From Burkholderiaceae bacterium (GTDB taxonomy: Bacteria; Pseudomonadota; Gammaproteobacteria; Burkholderiales; Burkholderiaceae_D): a stretch of DNA of 64,000 nucleotides. Below, one piece after another: positions 1 to 8,825 of the stretch. Under the pieces are notes generated by a model, which was not told the DNA's origin, did no database searches, and saw only the letters and a program-made list of their open reading frames with translations. Numbering within the stretch: the first letter of the stretch is position 1; each line of letters opens with the position of its first letter. The stretch spans positions 99,974 through 163,973 of the forward strand of contig JARLJG010000049.1 in the NCBI GenBank assembly GCA_031291325.1, read 5' to 3'. A program made the position numbers and the translations under genes.

Positions 1-34
1 AGAAGTCTGAACAACCTTAGAAGGCTCATATTTC

Positions 35-1135
35 ATGGAACCGCAAACCCTCTCCCCTGTGGACCTGCCCCTGCAAGGCATCCGCGTGCTCGACCTCACT
101 CGCTTGCTGCCGGGGCCGGCTGCCACCCTGCATCTGGCGGACATGGGCGCGAAGATCATCAAGATCGAAGACCCCGGCATCGGCGATTATGCACGCAGCA
201 TGGGGCCGATGCGGCATGAAGTTTCACAGTTCTTTCTGGCGGTCAATCGCGGCAAGCAATTCCTGCGTCTCGACTTGAAAGACGACGCGCAACGGCAGAC
301 ATTCCTGAACATGGTCGAAACAGCCGATGTCGTCGTCGAAAGCTTCCGCCCCGGCGTGATGGATAAATTGGGCGTCGGCTGGGCCGTGCTGCGGCAACGC
401 AATCCGGCGCTGGTAATGTGCTCGATTTCCGGCTACGGCCAGAGCGGACCGTTTGCGCACCTGGCCGGTCACGATATCAATTACGTCGGCTACGCCGGCA
501 TGCTGGAACAAAACGTCGGCCCGGACGGCACGCCGGCACTGTCGAATCTGCAGGTCGGCGACTTGCTGGGCGGCACGCTGACCGCTGTGCAAGGCATCCT
601 GGCGGCATTGCTGGGCGCGAAGATGACGGGGCGCGGGCGCTACGTCGACGTTTCCATGACCGACGCTGTGTTCGCCAACAACATCATGCCGTTAGCGGCG
701 GTCAATTTCAGCGGACGCACTGCCGCGCCGGGGCGCGACTTGCTGACCGGCGGCGTGCCTTGCTATAACGTGTATCGCACCTCGGATCAGCGTTTTATGG
801 CAGTCGGTGCACTGGAATTGAAATTCTGGGAGAATTGTTGCGATGTGTTATCGCGCCCGGACTTGAAAACCCGGCATTGGTCGCTGGGCCAGGAAATCGG
901 CGGCGTCGATGCGATGGCAGTGAAAGCGGAGCTGAATCTGATATTCGCACAGCACAGCTTGGCGGATTGGACCGAAAACTTCAGCCGCGCCGATTGCTGC
1001 GTCAGTCCGATTTTGCGCGCCGAGGAAGCGTTGCAGCATCCGTTATTCAGCGCGCGGAAAATGGCGGTCAGAGCGCAGCACGAAACGGAAGGCGAGTATT
1101 GGCAGACGACGCCCAGCGTCAAATTTTTCGCGTAG
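35..1135 (+). CDS. CaiB/BaiF family CoA-transferase
   Basis: A class III CoA-transferase of 366 residues, moving CoA between carboxylic acids through an enzyme-bound aspartyl-CoA. The N-terminus has the family opening (GIRVLDLTRLLPGP, about residues 14-27), followed by KIEDPG. The catalytic aspartate is expected at Asp147 in AGHDINY. The C-terminal half (DLLTGGVPCYNVYRT and the small lid domain) is also typical. At 366 residues it is slightly shorter than formyl-CoA transferase (about 428) but normal for alpha-methylacyl-CoA racemase-like members, so racemase is an equally possible activity. The substrate cannot be read from the sequence. Only 34 bases lie upstream, so operon membership on that side is unknown; the next gene starts 126 bases downstream after an AT-rich gap. 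Confidence 0.9.
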   Translation: MEPQTLSPVDLPLQGIRVLDLTRLLPGPAATLHLADMGAKIIKIEDPGIGDYARSMGPMRHEVSQFFLAVNRGKQFLRLDLKDDAQRQTFLNMVETADVVVESFRPGVMDKLGVGWAVLRQRNPALVMCSISGYGQSGPFAHLAGHDINYVGYAGMLEQNVGPDGTPALSNLQVGDLLGGTLTAVQGILAALLGAKMTGRGRYVDVSMTDAVFANNIMPLAAVNFSGRTAAPGRDLLTGGVPCYNVYRTSDQRFMAVGALELKFWENCCDVLSRPDLKTRHWSLGQEIGGVDAMAVKAELNLIFAQHSLADWTENFSRADCCVSPILRAEEALQHPLFSARKMAVRAQHETEGEYWQTTPSVKFFA

Positions 1136-1187
1136 TCGATTGCGTTGTTTTTTATACAATGGGGAACAAGTATTAAAAAAATAATGT

Positions 1188-1205
1188 TATTATTTTAAAA
1201 TAATA
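1188..1205. repeat. 18-bp AT-only perfect palindrome in promoter gap
   Basis: The gap 1136-1261 is much richer in A+T than its surroundings and contains TATTATTTTAAAATAATA, a perfect 18-bp dyad centred between 1196 and 1197. It lies 57 bases before the next start codon. It may be a regulator or nucleoid-protein site, or simply part of an AT-rich promoter (TATACAAT sits at 1153-1160). A rho-independent terminator is unlikely because there is no GC stem. Confidence 0.4.
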
Positions 1206-1261
1206 CAAATATTGTTGCGCATCGGCAATTTCGCCGTTATGCCGCATTTCCACTAAAGAGC

Positions 1262-1696
1262 ATGCTAAGAGAAATCCGCAACGTGCGCCAAGTTCCAGGG
1301 GAACACAAGCGCCGCTGGTTTACTTCGGACACGATGGACTTGATCGTCTGGATCGACGAATCGAATCATCCTGCACAGTTGCAACTCTGCTATGACAAAG
1401 GGCGGCGTCGTGCCGAACGCGCATTGACCTGGAAGCGCGGGGTCGGATATACGCATACCGCCGTCGACGATGGCGAGACTGGCGGGCGCTACAAGTCGAC
1501 GCCGATCCTGGTCGTCGACGGCAGTTTCAACGCGGCCCGCGTGGTCGATTTGTTCAAGAATGGCAGCGTGCATTTGCCGATCGATATCGTGCGCTTCGTG
1601 ACGAGCAAGATCCAGGAATTTCAAAACGGTATGGCGCACATGTCGCTCCCCAGCCTTACCTCGAACACGATTGCCCCCTTCGACCAATCGATCTGA
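1262..1696 (+). CDS. conserved hypothetical protein
   Basis: A 144-residue soluble protein without signal peptide or membrane segment. It opens IRNVRQVPGEHKRRWFTSDTM, then has an acidic patch (LIVWIDESN), a YDKGRRRAERALTW stretch and a helical end. I recall similar small proteins as uncharacterised family members in Burkholderiales but cannot name a domain. The ATG at 1262 follows AAAGAG, a plausible ribosome site. Eight bases separate its stop from the likely TTG start of the next gene, so the two are probably co-transcribed. Function unknown. Confidence 0.7.
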   Translation: MLREIRNVRQVPGEHKRRWFTSDTMDLIVWIDESNHPAQLQLCYDKGRRRAERALTWKRGVGYTHTAVDDGETGGRYKSTPILVVDGSFNAARVVDLFKNGSVHLPIDIVRFVTSKIQEFQNGMAHMSLPSLTSNTIAPFDQSI

Positions 1697-1703
1697 GCGT
1701 ATT

Positions 1704-2540
1704 TTGAACAACACCCTCAGCATCATAGGAAGCGGAAAAGTCGGACGCACTCTGGGCCGCCTATGGGCCGAGCGCAAAAGCGTCGCACTGCAAGATGTCT
1801 TGAACCGTTCGCGGCAGAGCGCGCAGGCCGCCTGCGATTTCATCGGCGCCGGGCGCGCGATAGAGTCCTATGCCGATACGCGGTCGGCGGATATCTATTT
1901 GATTGCGACGCCGGACGATCATATCGAAGCAGCCTGCGAGGCGCTGGCAGCCACCGGATTATTGACCGCCGCCAGCATCGTTTTTCATTGCAGCGGAGCA
2001 AAGAGCGCCAGCGTCTTGCACGGCGCGGCAACATGCGGCGCTGCCGTTGCCAGCGTTCATCCGATCCGCAGCTTTGCCAGCCCGGAACAATCGGTGGCCG
2101 ATTTTGCCGGCACGTATTGCGGTGCCGAGGGCGACCCGCGCGCGCTCGCCACGCTTGGCGAACTATTTTCCGCAATAGGCGGCATCATGGTCGGCATCGA
2201 TTCGGAACGCAAGATTCTCTACCATGCGGCTGCGGTTTTCGCCTCCAATTACCTGGTGACGCTGCTCGATACGGCGCAGCGCGCTTACGTGGAAGCCGGC
2301 GTGGCGCCGGATATGGCGCTCAAATTGATGGAGCCGCTAGTAAGAGCGACCGTCGACAATGTGTTTCGCCTCGGCCCGGAGGCAGCGCTGACCGGCCCGA
2401 TTGCGCGCGGCGATATGGCGACCGTGCGGCGGCAACAAGATGCGGTCAGCGATTGGCAAACGACCAGCGGCGGCCTGTACCGCGATTTTGCGAAATTGAC
2501 CGTCGATCTGGCGGCGCGACGCAAGACCGAGGGCAAATGA
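1704..2540 (+). CDS. DUF2520 / Rossmann-like NADP-binding protein
   Basis: A dehydrogenase-like protein of about 278 residues. It begins with a dinucleotide-binding motif (LSIIGSGKVGRTLGRLW) and has the paired Rossmann-like and DUF2520 helical domains of a family related to pyrroline-5-carboxylate reductase and ketopantoate reductase. Conserved features visible are IATPDDHI, VFHCSGAKSA, SVHPIRSFA and a C-terminal GPIARGD segment. I chose the TTG at 1704, just after the previous stop, because family members begin almost directly with the beta strand; an in-frame TTG at 1671 would overlap the upstream gene and add 11 residues. Substrate unknown. Confidence 0.85.
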   Translation: MNNTLSIIGSGKVGRTLGRLWAERKSVALQDVLNRSRQSAQAACDFIGAGRAIESYADTRSADIYLIATPDDHIEAACEALAATGLLTAASIVFHCSGAKSASVLHGAATCGAAVASVHPIRSFASPEQSVADFAGTYCGAEGDPRALATLGELFSAIGGIMVGIDSERKILYHAAAVFASNYLVTLLDTAQRAYVEAGVAPDMALKLMEPLVRATVDNVFRLGPEAALTGPIARGDMATVRRQQDAVSDWQTTSGGLYRDFAKLTVDLAARRKTEGK

Positions 2541-2577
2541 TCAGGGTAATCGCGCTAGTATCAAATTACATGAATAT

Positions 2578-2603
2578 CCCCTCTCCCGCCTGCGGGCGAG
2601 GGG
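2578..2603. repeat. REP-like palindrome, copy 1
   Basis: An imperfect 12-bp stem (CCCCTCTCCCGC / GCGGGCGAGGGG, one mismatch) around CT, 37 bases after the DUF2520 stop. Near-copies occur at 16988-17017, 45909-45938 and 47747-47770, so it is a dispersed intergenic palindrome family rather than a gene-specific terminator; no T tract follows. The sequence GAATATCC precedes the stem here and also at 47740. Confidence 0.75.
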
Positions 2604-2668
2604 AGCCGTGCGGTGCTGTGCGCCAAAACAATCTTCATGCGATTGCCCTGACAAGTAACCACCCCCAC

Positions 2669-2697
2669 TTGCATTCCAATCCACGCTTCGCTAGAAT
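2669..2697 (+). promoter_or_regulatory. probable sigma70 promoter of alaC
   Basis: TTGCAT at 2669-2674 and TAGAAT at 2692-2697, separated by 17 bases, lie about 90 bases before the alaC start. Each hexamer is one or two bases from consensus. A short hairpin (GCTTGT / ACAAGC, about 2714-2731) falls in the predicted leader. Confidence 0.5.
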
Positions 2698-2787
2698 CGT
2701 TCGCGGAACCAATGCTTGTCGTCAGACAAGCACCTCGCAGTTCCAACGTCGCTCGGACGGTTCCGGGCGCTTACGTGAAAGTACAAC

Positions 2788-3984
2788 ATGTCTGAATCCC
2801 GCACTCCGCGCAATTTTGCGCGCATTAATCGTTTACCCCCTTACGTTTTCAATATCACTGCCGAACTCAAGATGGCGGCGCGTCGGCGCGGCGAAGATAT
2901 CGTCGACATGTCGATGGGCAACCCGGACGGCGCGACGCCGCCGCACATCGTCGACAAGCTGGTCGAAGTCGCCAAGCGCAACGACACGCACGGCTATTCC
3001 GCCTCGAAAGGCATTCCCAGATTGCGGCGCGCAATCGCGCACTGGTACAAGGCGCGCTACGATGTCGACTTCAACCCGGACACCGAGGCCATCGTCACGA
3101 TAGGCTCGAAGGAAGGTCTGGCGCACCTGATGCTGGCCACGCTCGATCGCGGCGACACGGTGCTGGTGCCGAACCCCAGCTATCCGATCCACATCTACGG
3201 CGCGGTGATTGCCGGCGCCGATATCCGCTCGATCCGCATGAGTCCGGACGTCGACTTCTTTGCCGAGCTGGAGCGCGCCATCCGCGAAAGCTATCCGAAG
3301 CCGAAGATGATGATCTTCGGCTTTCCGTCGAACCCGACCGCGCAATGCGTGGAACTGGAATTTTTCGAGCGCGTGGTCGCGCTGGCGAAAGAACACAATA
3401 TCCTGGTGGTGCACGACCTGGCCTACGCCGACATCGTGTTCGACGGCTGGAAAGCGCCATCGATCATGCAAGTGCCGGGCGCGCGCGAGGTCGCGGTCGA
3501 ATTTTTCACGCTGTCGAAAAGCTACAACATGGCCGGCTGGCGGATCGGCTTCATGGTCGGCAACCAGGAATTGGTCGCCGCCTTGGCGCGCATCAAGAGC
3601 TATCACGACTATGGCAGTTTCACGCCGGTGCAGGTGGCCGCGATTGCGGCGCTGGAAGGCGATCAAACCTGCGTCAAGGAAATCTGCGCCAAATACCAGA
3701 GCCGGCGCGATGTCTTGGTCAAGGGTTTGCACGAAGCCGGCTGGATGGTCGATATCCCGAAGGCGTCGATGTATATCTGGGCGCGCATCCCGGAAGCCTA
3801 CCGCCACCTCGGCTCGCTGGAATTTGCCAAGCTATTGCTGGCCAAGGCCAAGGTATCGGTCTCGCCCGGCATCGGCTTCGGCGAATACGGCGACGACTAT
3901 GTGCGCTTTGCGTTGATCGAAAACGAAGCGCGCATCCGGCAGGCGGTGCGCGGCATCAAGACCATGCTGCGCGGCGAGCAGTAA
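2788..3984 (+). CDS. alaC: alanine transaminase-type class I/II aminotransferase
   Basis: A fold-type I PLP aminotransferase of 398 residues resembling AlaC (YfdZ), which exchanges amino groups between alanine/glutamate and pyruvate/2-oxoglutarate. The opening INRLPPYVF, the substrate segment DMSMGNPDG, the [10 protein letters not shown] cofactor motif, VHDLAYADI and the Schiff-base lysine Lys244 ([12 protein letters not shown]) all fit, as does [10 protein letters not shown] near the end. Length equals that of AlaC. It has its own promoter (2669-2697). In many betaproteobacteria this gene precedes threonine-pathway genes; here arfB follows 28 bases after the stop instead. Confidence 0.9.
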   Translation: MSESRTPRNFARINRLPPYVFNITAELKMAARRRGEDIVDMSMGNPDGATPPHIVDKLVEVAKRNDTHGYSASKGIPRLRRAIAHWYKARYDVDFNPDTEAIVTIGSKEGLAHLMLATLDRGDTVLVPNPSYPIHIYGAVIAGADIRSIRMSPDVDFFAELERAIRESYPKPKMMIFGFPSNPTAQCVELEFFERVVALAKEHNILVVHDLAYADIVFDGWKAPSIMQVPGAREVAVEFFTLSKSYNMAGWRIGFMVGNQELVAALARIKSYHDYGSFTPVQVAAIAALEGDQTCVKEICAKYQSRRDVLVKGLHEAGWMVDIPKASMYIWARIPEAYRHLGSLEFAKLLLAKAKVSVSPGIGFGEYGDDYVRFALIENEARIRQAVRGIKTMLRGEQ

Positions 3985-4012
3985 GGAACCGGGGACCAAA
4001 AATGTTGAAGAA

Positions 4013-4429
4013 ATGTTGAAAATCAGCGAAGACATTTTCGTCCCCGACAGCGAAATCGAACTGAGTGGAATCCGTGCGCAAGGCCCGGGTGGGCAAAACG
4101 TCAACAAGGTCTCTTCCGCGATCCATCTGCGCTTCGACATCAATGCGTCGTCGCTGCCGGACATGCTCAAGGCGCGGCTGTTGCAATTGAACGACCAGCG
4201 CATCAGCAAGGATGGCGTGATCGTCATCAAGGCACAGCATCGGAGCCAGGAAAAAAGCAGGGAAGCGGCGCTCCTGCGCCTGCAGGAAATGATCGTTGAA
4301 GCCAATACTACTGCCAAGCCGCGCAAGGCGACCAAGCCGACCCGCAGTTCGCAAATGAAAAGGTTGGAAGGCAAAAATACGCGCGGGCAAATCAAAGCGA
4401 TGCGCGGCAAAGTATCCGACGGTGGATAG
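4013..4429 (+). CDS. arfB: alternative ribosome-rescue factor ArfB
   Basis: A codon-independent peptidyl-tRNA hydrolase that frees ribosomes stalled on non-stop mRNA. The GGQ catalytic motif is at residues 26-28 within RAQGPGGQNVNK, and a basic C-terminal tail (KPRKATKPTRSSQMKRLEGK) is expected to sit in the mRNA channel. The 138-residue length matches ArfB/YaeJ and excludes full peptide-release factors. The ATG at 4013 is chosen because the ATG at 4001 in a similar context runs into a stop after five codons. It follows alaC closely and may share its transcript. Confidence 0.93.
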   Translation: MLKISEDIFVPDSEIELSGIRAQGPGGQNVNKVSSAIHLRFDINASSLPDMLKARLLQLNDQRISKDGVIVIKAQHRSQEKSREAALLRLQEMIVEANTTAKPRKATKPTRSSQMKRLEGKNTRGQIKAMRGKVSDGG

Positions 4430-4458
4430 CAAATAGCTAGCGGCTTGTCCGGGAAGCG

Positions 4459-4821
4459 TTATTTCCTGGGCGCGTAAATGACCCCGCCGGCATCCCGGAT
4501 GGATTGACGTATCGCCTGCTTCTGTTGCGGCGTCATGCGGGTAGAACCGAATTCGCGCGGTTGATAATCCTGGCGGTAGACGTAACCCGTCCGCGAATCG
4601 ACATACGCGCCGGAATAAGCAGGGGCCGGCGCGGAGTAGTATGGCACCGCCGGGCGCTGCCCGACGACTTGCGCTTGCTGCTGCACCATCGGCGCGCCGC
4701 GCGGCGCGCGCGCCACACGCGCTTCGGCATGCCCTCCGCCTCCGCGCATCCCGGCAAATGCGCCCTCTGTCCCGGCCAGCAACAGGAGCGCTATACTAAT
4801 AATTTTCAGCCCGATCTTCAT
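4459..4821 (-). CDS. small secreted hypothetical protein
   Basis: A 120-residue exported protein. The start at 4821 gives a clean signal peptide (MKIGLKIISIALLLLAGTEG, cleavage near AFA-G); an upstream in-frame extension would bury it. The mature part is rich in Gly, Ala, Pro and Tyr with a low-complexity centre, then VDSRTGYVYRQDY and a C-terminal helix MTPQQKQAIRQSIRDAGG. There is no recognisable domain. It converges on arfB and diverges from ompR. Function unknown; a periplasmic or surface role is inferred only from the signal peptide. Confidence 0.7.
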   Translation of the reverse strand: MKIGLKIISIALLLLAGTEGAFAGMRGGGGHAEARVARAPRGAPMVQQQAQVVGQRPAVPYYSAPAPAYSGAYVDSRTGYVYRQDYQPREFGSTRMTPQQKQAIRQSIRDAGGVIYAPRK

Positions 4822-5083
4822 CGCAAAACAGTTCCAGTGGCCTACCCGAAGCAATAAATCGCAGAGCAGTCTGTGCGGCTGCGGGAGTCGAAGCGAAATG
4901 GGTGCAGTGAGACTGTGCTCCGCCCATTGCAACCGACTCGCCGTTGCCGTGCAGGCCCCTACATGCTGAAGTTTACGCCGCTTTCCCATAGGACATCTAT
5001 TGAATTGGGTAAAGTTTGTAACAATCTGTAATGCCTGCGACAATGCAGTTCACCAGTCGCATTTCTGAAGTTACCATAGCGCC

Positions 5084-5848
5084 ATGAATATGACAAATAC
5101 CAGTTCCGATTTGCAGCCCGCCTCCGGCGCCCAGCCAGCAAAAATCCTGGTCGTCGACGACGATTTGCGCCTGCGCGACCTGCTGCGCCGCTATCTGGCC
5201 GAGCAGGGATTCAACGTCGTCACCGCCGAAAATGCGCAAGCCATGAACAAGCTGTGGCTGCGCGAGCGCTACGACCTGCTGGTGCTCGATCTGATGCTGC
5301 CGGGCGAAGACGGCTTGTCGATCTGTCGCCGTCTGCGCGGCGCCGGCGACAGGACGCCGATCATCATGCTGACCGCCAAGGGCGAAGACGTGGATCGCAT
5401 CGTCGGCCTGGAAATGGGCGCCGACGACTATCTGCCCAAGCCCTTCAACCCGCGCGAACTGGTGGCCCGCATCGGCGCAGTTCTGCGCCGGGTCGGCCCG
5501 GACGAAATTCCGGGAGCGCCGTCGGAAACCCCGCAAAGTTTCGAGTTCGGCGAATTCGTGCTCGATCTGAGCACGCGCACGCTAAAAAAGAACGGCCAGA
5601 CGGTCAGCCTGACCACCGGCGAATTTTCCGTGCTCAAAGTCTTCGCCCGTCATGCGCGGCAACCGCTGTCACGCGAAAAATTGATGGAATTGGCACGGGG
5701 GCGCGAGTACGAAGTCTTCGACCGCAGCCTGGATGTGCAGATTTCCCGCCTGCGCAAGCTGATCGAACCGGACCCATCCAGCCCTCTCTACATCCAAACC
5801 GTATGGGGCTTGGGCTACGTCTTCATCCCCGAGGGGCAGCCGCGTTAA
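5084..5848 (+). CDS. ompR: osmolarity response regulator OmpR
   Basis: A two-component response regulator of 254 residues with an N-terminal receiver domain (KILVVDDD; phospho-acceptor Asp69 in VLDLMLPGEDG; Lys in PKPFNPRE) and a C-terminal winged-helix DNA-binding domain (LTTGEFSVLKVF, SREKLMEL, RSLDVQISRLRKLIE, WGLGYVF). The LMLPGEDGLSICRRLR stretch is almost the enterobacterial OmpR sequence. The kinase gene envZ follows after 45 bases, so the pair forms an operon. Targets in this organism are unknown; porin control is the classical role. Confidence 0.93.
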   Translation: MNMTNTSSDLQPASGAQPAKILVVDDDLRLRDLLRRYLAEQGFNVVTAENAQAMNKLWLRERYDLLVLDLMLPGEDGLSICRRLRGAGDRTPIIMLTAKGEDVDRIVGLEMGADDYLPKPFNPRELVARIGAVLRRVGPDEIPGAPSETPQSFEFGEFVLDLSTRTLKKNGQTVSLTTGEFSVLKVFARHARQPLSREKLMELARGREYEVFDRSLDVQISRLRKLIEPDPSSPLYIQTVWGLGYVFIPEGQPR

Positions 5849-5893
5849 TGCGCGGCGAGAAAGGGTTTTCGGGCTTGCAGCCGATCGTGCAGA

Positions 5894-7234
5894 ATGTTTA
5901 GCATTCCCAAAAGACTGTCCTGGTTGTCCAGCGGCTTGTTCTGGCGCACCTTCTTTTTGCTGACTTTCCTGATTACGGCCAGCCTGGCGGTCTGGGTTTC
6001 CAGCATCACCCTGGTCGAACTGGCGCCACGGGCCAGGCAAATCGCCGCGCAAATCGTCTCGGTCGTCACGGTTACCCGCGTCGCACTGGCCAATTCCGCG
6101 CCGGAATCCTTGAAAGCCCTGCTCACCGATCTCAAAAACAATGAAGGCATCAAGATTTTGCCGCTCGAGGAAAGCGACCAGGTCGAAGCCGCGCCCGATG
6201 ACGAAATGGTGGAGCAGATCGAAACCAATATCCGCGCCAGGCTCGGCCCGCAAACCCGCTTCGCCGGCGAGGTCAACGGACATGAAGGCTTTTGGATCAG
6301 TTTTGACATGGAAGGCGATCCGTACTGGCTGGGTCTGGAGCGACAACGGGTCGAGCGCAGTTCCGGCATCCAGTTTTTCGGCTGGGCCAGTGTGACGCTC
6401 ATCGTCTCGATGCTGGGGGCAGTGTTCATTTCGCGCCTGATCAACCAGCCGCTGGCGCGCCTGACGGCGGCCACCGACGCCATCGCCAAGGGCCGGGTGC
6501 CGGAGCCGCTGCCGGAAAAAGGGATGGAGGAAATCCGCGAAACCAACCGCAGCTTCAACCAGATGGTAGCCGACCTGAACCGCGTGGAATCGGACCGCGC
6601 GCTGGTGCTGGCCGGCATTTCGCACGATTTGCGCACACCCCTGGCGCGCATGCAATTGGAAGTGGAGATGGCGCATCTGTCCGACGATGCCAGGCGCGGC
6701 ATGCAGTCCGACTTGCAGCAGATGGACGCGATCATCGGCCAATTCCTCGACTATGCCCGACCGACCGACAACACCACTTTCGACGCGCTCGATTTAACTT
6801 CGCTGTTGAACGACTGCGTGCAAACCGCCGGCCGGGTGCCGGACTTGCAGATCAAGACCAAGATCGCAGAAGGCGTCGCGGTGCGCGGCAACCCCACCGA
6901 CCTCAAGCGCGTGTTCAATAACCTGATCGAGAACGCACGCCGCTACGGCAAATCCGGCGAAGCCGACATCGCCCTGCTGGACGTCGAATGCCGCATCAAC
7001 GGCGACAACGCCATCCTCAAATTCGCCGACCACGGCCCCGGCGTGCCGGAAGCCGATATCGAGCGCCTGTTGCGCCCATTCACCCGCCTGGACACCGCAC
7101 GCGGGCAAGCCAACGGCGCCGGCCTCGGCCTGGCGATTGTCGACCGCGTCATCCGCCGGCACGGCGGGAAAATGCGCATCCGCAATCGGAGCAGCGGCGG
7201 CCTGGTCATTGAAATCGGTTTGCCGAGAGCTTGA
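5894..7234 (+). CDS. envZ: sensor histidine kinase EnvZ
   Basis: The 446-residue inner-membrane partner of OmpR. One N-terminal membrane helix (FLLTFLITASLAVWVSSI) and a second near residues 160-180 (ASVTLIVSMLGAVFIS) bracket a periplasmic loop of about 115 residues. A HAMP domain follows (INQPLARLTAATDAIA), then the dimerisation/phosphotransfer domain with His244 in AGISHDLRTPLAR, and an ATPase domain with N, G1 and G2 boxes (NNLIENARRYG, DHGPGVP, GAGLGLAIV). Length and the phospho-His position are close to E. coli EnvZ. It is translated 45 bases after ompR. Confidence 0.92.
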   Translation: MFSIPKRLSWLSSGLFWRTFFLLTFLITASLAVWVSSITLVELAPRARQIAAQIVSVVTVTRVALANSAPESLKALLTDLKNNEGIKILPLEESDQVEAAPDDEMVEQIETNIRARLGPQTRFAGEVNGHEGFWISFDMEGDPYWLGLERQRVERSSGIQFFGWASVTLIVSMLGAVFISRLINQPLARLTAATDAIAKGRVPEPLPEKGMEEIRETNRSFNQMVADLNRVESDRALVLAGISHDLRTPLARMQLEVEMAHLSDDARRGMQSDLQQMDAIIGQFLDYARPTDNTTFDALDLTSLLNDCVQTAGRVPDLQIKTKIAEGVAVRGNPTDLKRVFNNLIENARRYGKSGEADIALLDVECRINGDNAILKFADHGPGVPEADIERLLRPFTRLDTARGQANGAGLGLAIVDRVIRRHGGKMRIRNRSSGGLVIEIGLPRA

Positions 7235-7309
7235 AATCCAATGCCATTGAAGATTACACGCGCCAACCGGCGCGATGCGCTTCAAAGTTGGGAGAAACTT
7301 CCACTATCC

Positions 7310-7399
7310 CCTCCGTCTTTCCCGCGAAGGCGGGAATCTATAAGCCGGTAGCCAGAACTAATTCACTATGGATTCCCGCCTTCGCGGGAAAGACGGAGG
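7310..7399. repeat. doublet of REP-like palindromes (29-bp inverted repeat)
   Basis: Bases 7310-7338 and 7371-7399 are exact reverse complements of one another (29 of 29), separated by 32 bases. Each arm holds its own small palindrome (CCCGCGAAGGCGGG). This matches the common ATTCCCGCCTTCGCGGGAA type of dispersed intergenic repeat arranged as a head-to-head doublet. It fills most of the envZ-dsbA gap and could fold into a strong transcript hairpin ending envZ mRNA. Confidence 0.85.
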
Positions 7400-7512
7400 T
7401 CTTGCACATTAAGTTGATATTTCCTACACAGTTTGAATCCCCCCAACCGGCGCGGTAGAATGACAGCGCCCGGAAAACCGGCAATATTTATTCACTTTGA
7501 TGAGGAATTGCG

Positions 7513-8178
7513 ATGCGAATAATCCGCTTGATACTTTCTGCCTTCGTTTTGCTGGTCACGACCGGCGTGGCGCACGCTGCGGCGCCCGTCAAGGACGTGG
7601 ACTATGTGATGCTCGGCTCACCGCAAACGACGATTGCGGGCAAGAAAGTCGAGGTCATCGAATTTTTTGCTTATTATTGCCCGCACTGCAATGCGCTTGA
7701 AGCGCCGCTGGAAAAATGGGTCAAGGCGCAGGGCGACAATATCGTGTTCAAGCGCGTCCACACTTCCGTGACCGGCGAAGAAGTGCCGCAGCAGCGCCTC
7801 TATTACACGCTGGAAGCGATGGGAAAAGTCGATGAGTTCCACAGCAAGGTCCTGTTTGCGATCCACTCTCAAAGGAAGCATCTGGACTCGGAAGACGATA
7901 TCGCCGATTTCATCGCGACACAAGGCATCGACCGGCAAAAGTTTCTCGATGCCTATCATTCGTTTGCGGTGCAATCGAAGGTGACTCGCGCGCTGCAAAT
8001 GCAAAATTCCTATGAAATTCGTACCTGGCCGACGATCGTCGTCGATGGCCGCTTCGTCACCGCGCCACCGATCGTGGGCGCTGCCATGGACCCCTATAAC
8101 GAAAACGTAGCGCAGGACATGATGTTGAAGGTATTGGACGGACTGGTGCTACAGCAGTTGAAGGAACGTAATAAATAA
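7513..8178 (+). CDS. dsbA: periplasmic thiol:disulfide oxidoreductase DsbA
   Basis: A 221-residue thioredoxin-fold oxidase that introduces disulfides into exported proteins. A signal peptide (IIRLILSAFVLLVTTGVAHA) precedes the mature domain. The active site is Cys56-Pro-His-Cys59 in FFAYYCPHCNALE, and the cis-proline loop is TWPTIVVDG. The CPHC dipeptide and length of about 200 mature residues are classical for DsbA rather than DsbC or DsbG. An AGGAATTGCG ribosome site precedes the ATG. It stands alone and converges on the DUF3501 gene. Confidence 0.9.
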   Translation: MRIIRLILSAFVLLVTTGVAHAAAPVKDVDYVMLGSPQTTIAGKKVEVIEFFAYYCPHCNALEAPLEKWVKAQGDNIVFKRVHTSVTGEEVPQQRLYYTLEAMGKVDEFHSKVLFAIHSQRKHLDSEDDIADFIATQGIDRQKFLDAYHSFAVQSKVTRALQMQNSYEIRTWPTIVVDGRFVTAPPIVGAAMDPYNENVAQDMMLKVLDGLVLQQLKERNK

Positions 8179-8225
8179 GGTATCTCCGACCAGGGCTGGC
8201 CGTCAGTCGTCGTCGGAAAACGACT

Positions 8226-8807
8226 TCAGCTCAGATCGGTCAACAGCGAAGCCAGCGTTTCCTGCGGCAATTCTTCCAGATGCGCCGGATAATTCGGATG
8301 GTCGCAGCCGAGCATCATTTGCGCGCCGCTTTTCAAGGCCTGCTTCATCGACGGCGTCAGCTCGAAACGGACGAAATGCACTGCCGAGGTCTTTTCCGCA
8401 TTGTCACGCTCCAAATCCTCGTCGGCAATCGCGTAGACCCGCGCTTGCCCTTCGACCTGGACGAATAGCCGGTCTTCGATGCCGATCAGCTTGGCCAACG
8501 CATCCTTGCGCTCGACCTCGTTCGTATATTCGATCAACACGGTGGCCTTGAAGTTGCTGCCGTCCGGCACCAGCGGGCCGTAGACATCGAGTTCCGCCTG
8601 GATGCCCTCTTCCTCGAAAATCTTTTCGATGCGCAACATTTCCTGTACCTGGTAACGCAGCGTCTTCTCGTCCTCGAACAACAAGGAGAGATGATTGCCC
8701 AGTTGCACGTTGCGGATTTTCTTGTGCCGGATGATTTCCGCGCGTAGCGCCGGGCGCGCCTTGGCGTAGGCTTCGAGCGTCATCAAACTATCGCGGCTGA
8801 TTGCCAT
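8226..8807 (-). CDS. DUF3501 family protein
   Basis: A 193-residue soluble protein matching my recollection of DUF3501: it starts ISRDSLMTLEAYAKARPALR, has RNVQLGNHLSLLFEDEKTLRYQVQEML and VDVYGPLVPDGSNFKATVLIE-type segments, and ends HPNYPAHLEELPQETLASLL. Biochemical function is unknown. The family is repeatedly found beside rubrerythrin and an Fe-S oxidoreductase, exactly as here, and the 18-base gap to the Fe-S gene supports one operon. A role in oxidative-stress defence is therefore inferred from context alone. Arg/His pairs (HKKIRN, CDHPNYPAH) could bind metal, but this is not established. Confidence 0.82.
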   Translation of the reverse strand: MAISRDSLMTLEAYAKARPALRAEIIRHKKIRNVQLGNHLSLLFEDEKTLRYQVQEMLRIEKIFEEEGIQAELDVYGPLVPDGSNFKATVLIEYTNEVERKDALAKLIGIEDRLFVQVEGQARVYAIADEDLERDNAEKTSAVHFVRFELTPSMKQALKSGAQMMLGCDHPNYPAHLEELPQETLASLLTDLS

Positions 8808-8825
8808 GTTGAAACTCCTGAGATG

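Noticed and set aside
2714..2731. Hairpin GCTTGT/ACAAGC as a riboswitch or terminator of alaC
   Set aside because: Only 6-7 bp stem, no T tract and no known aptamer pattern; noted as part of the leader only.
4001..4012. ATG at 4001 as the arfB start
   Set aside because: It stops after five codons; the ATG at 4013 opens the GGQ protein.
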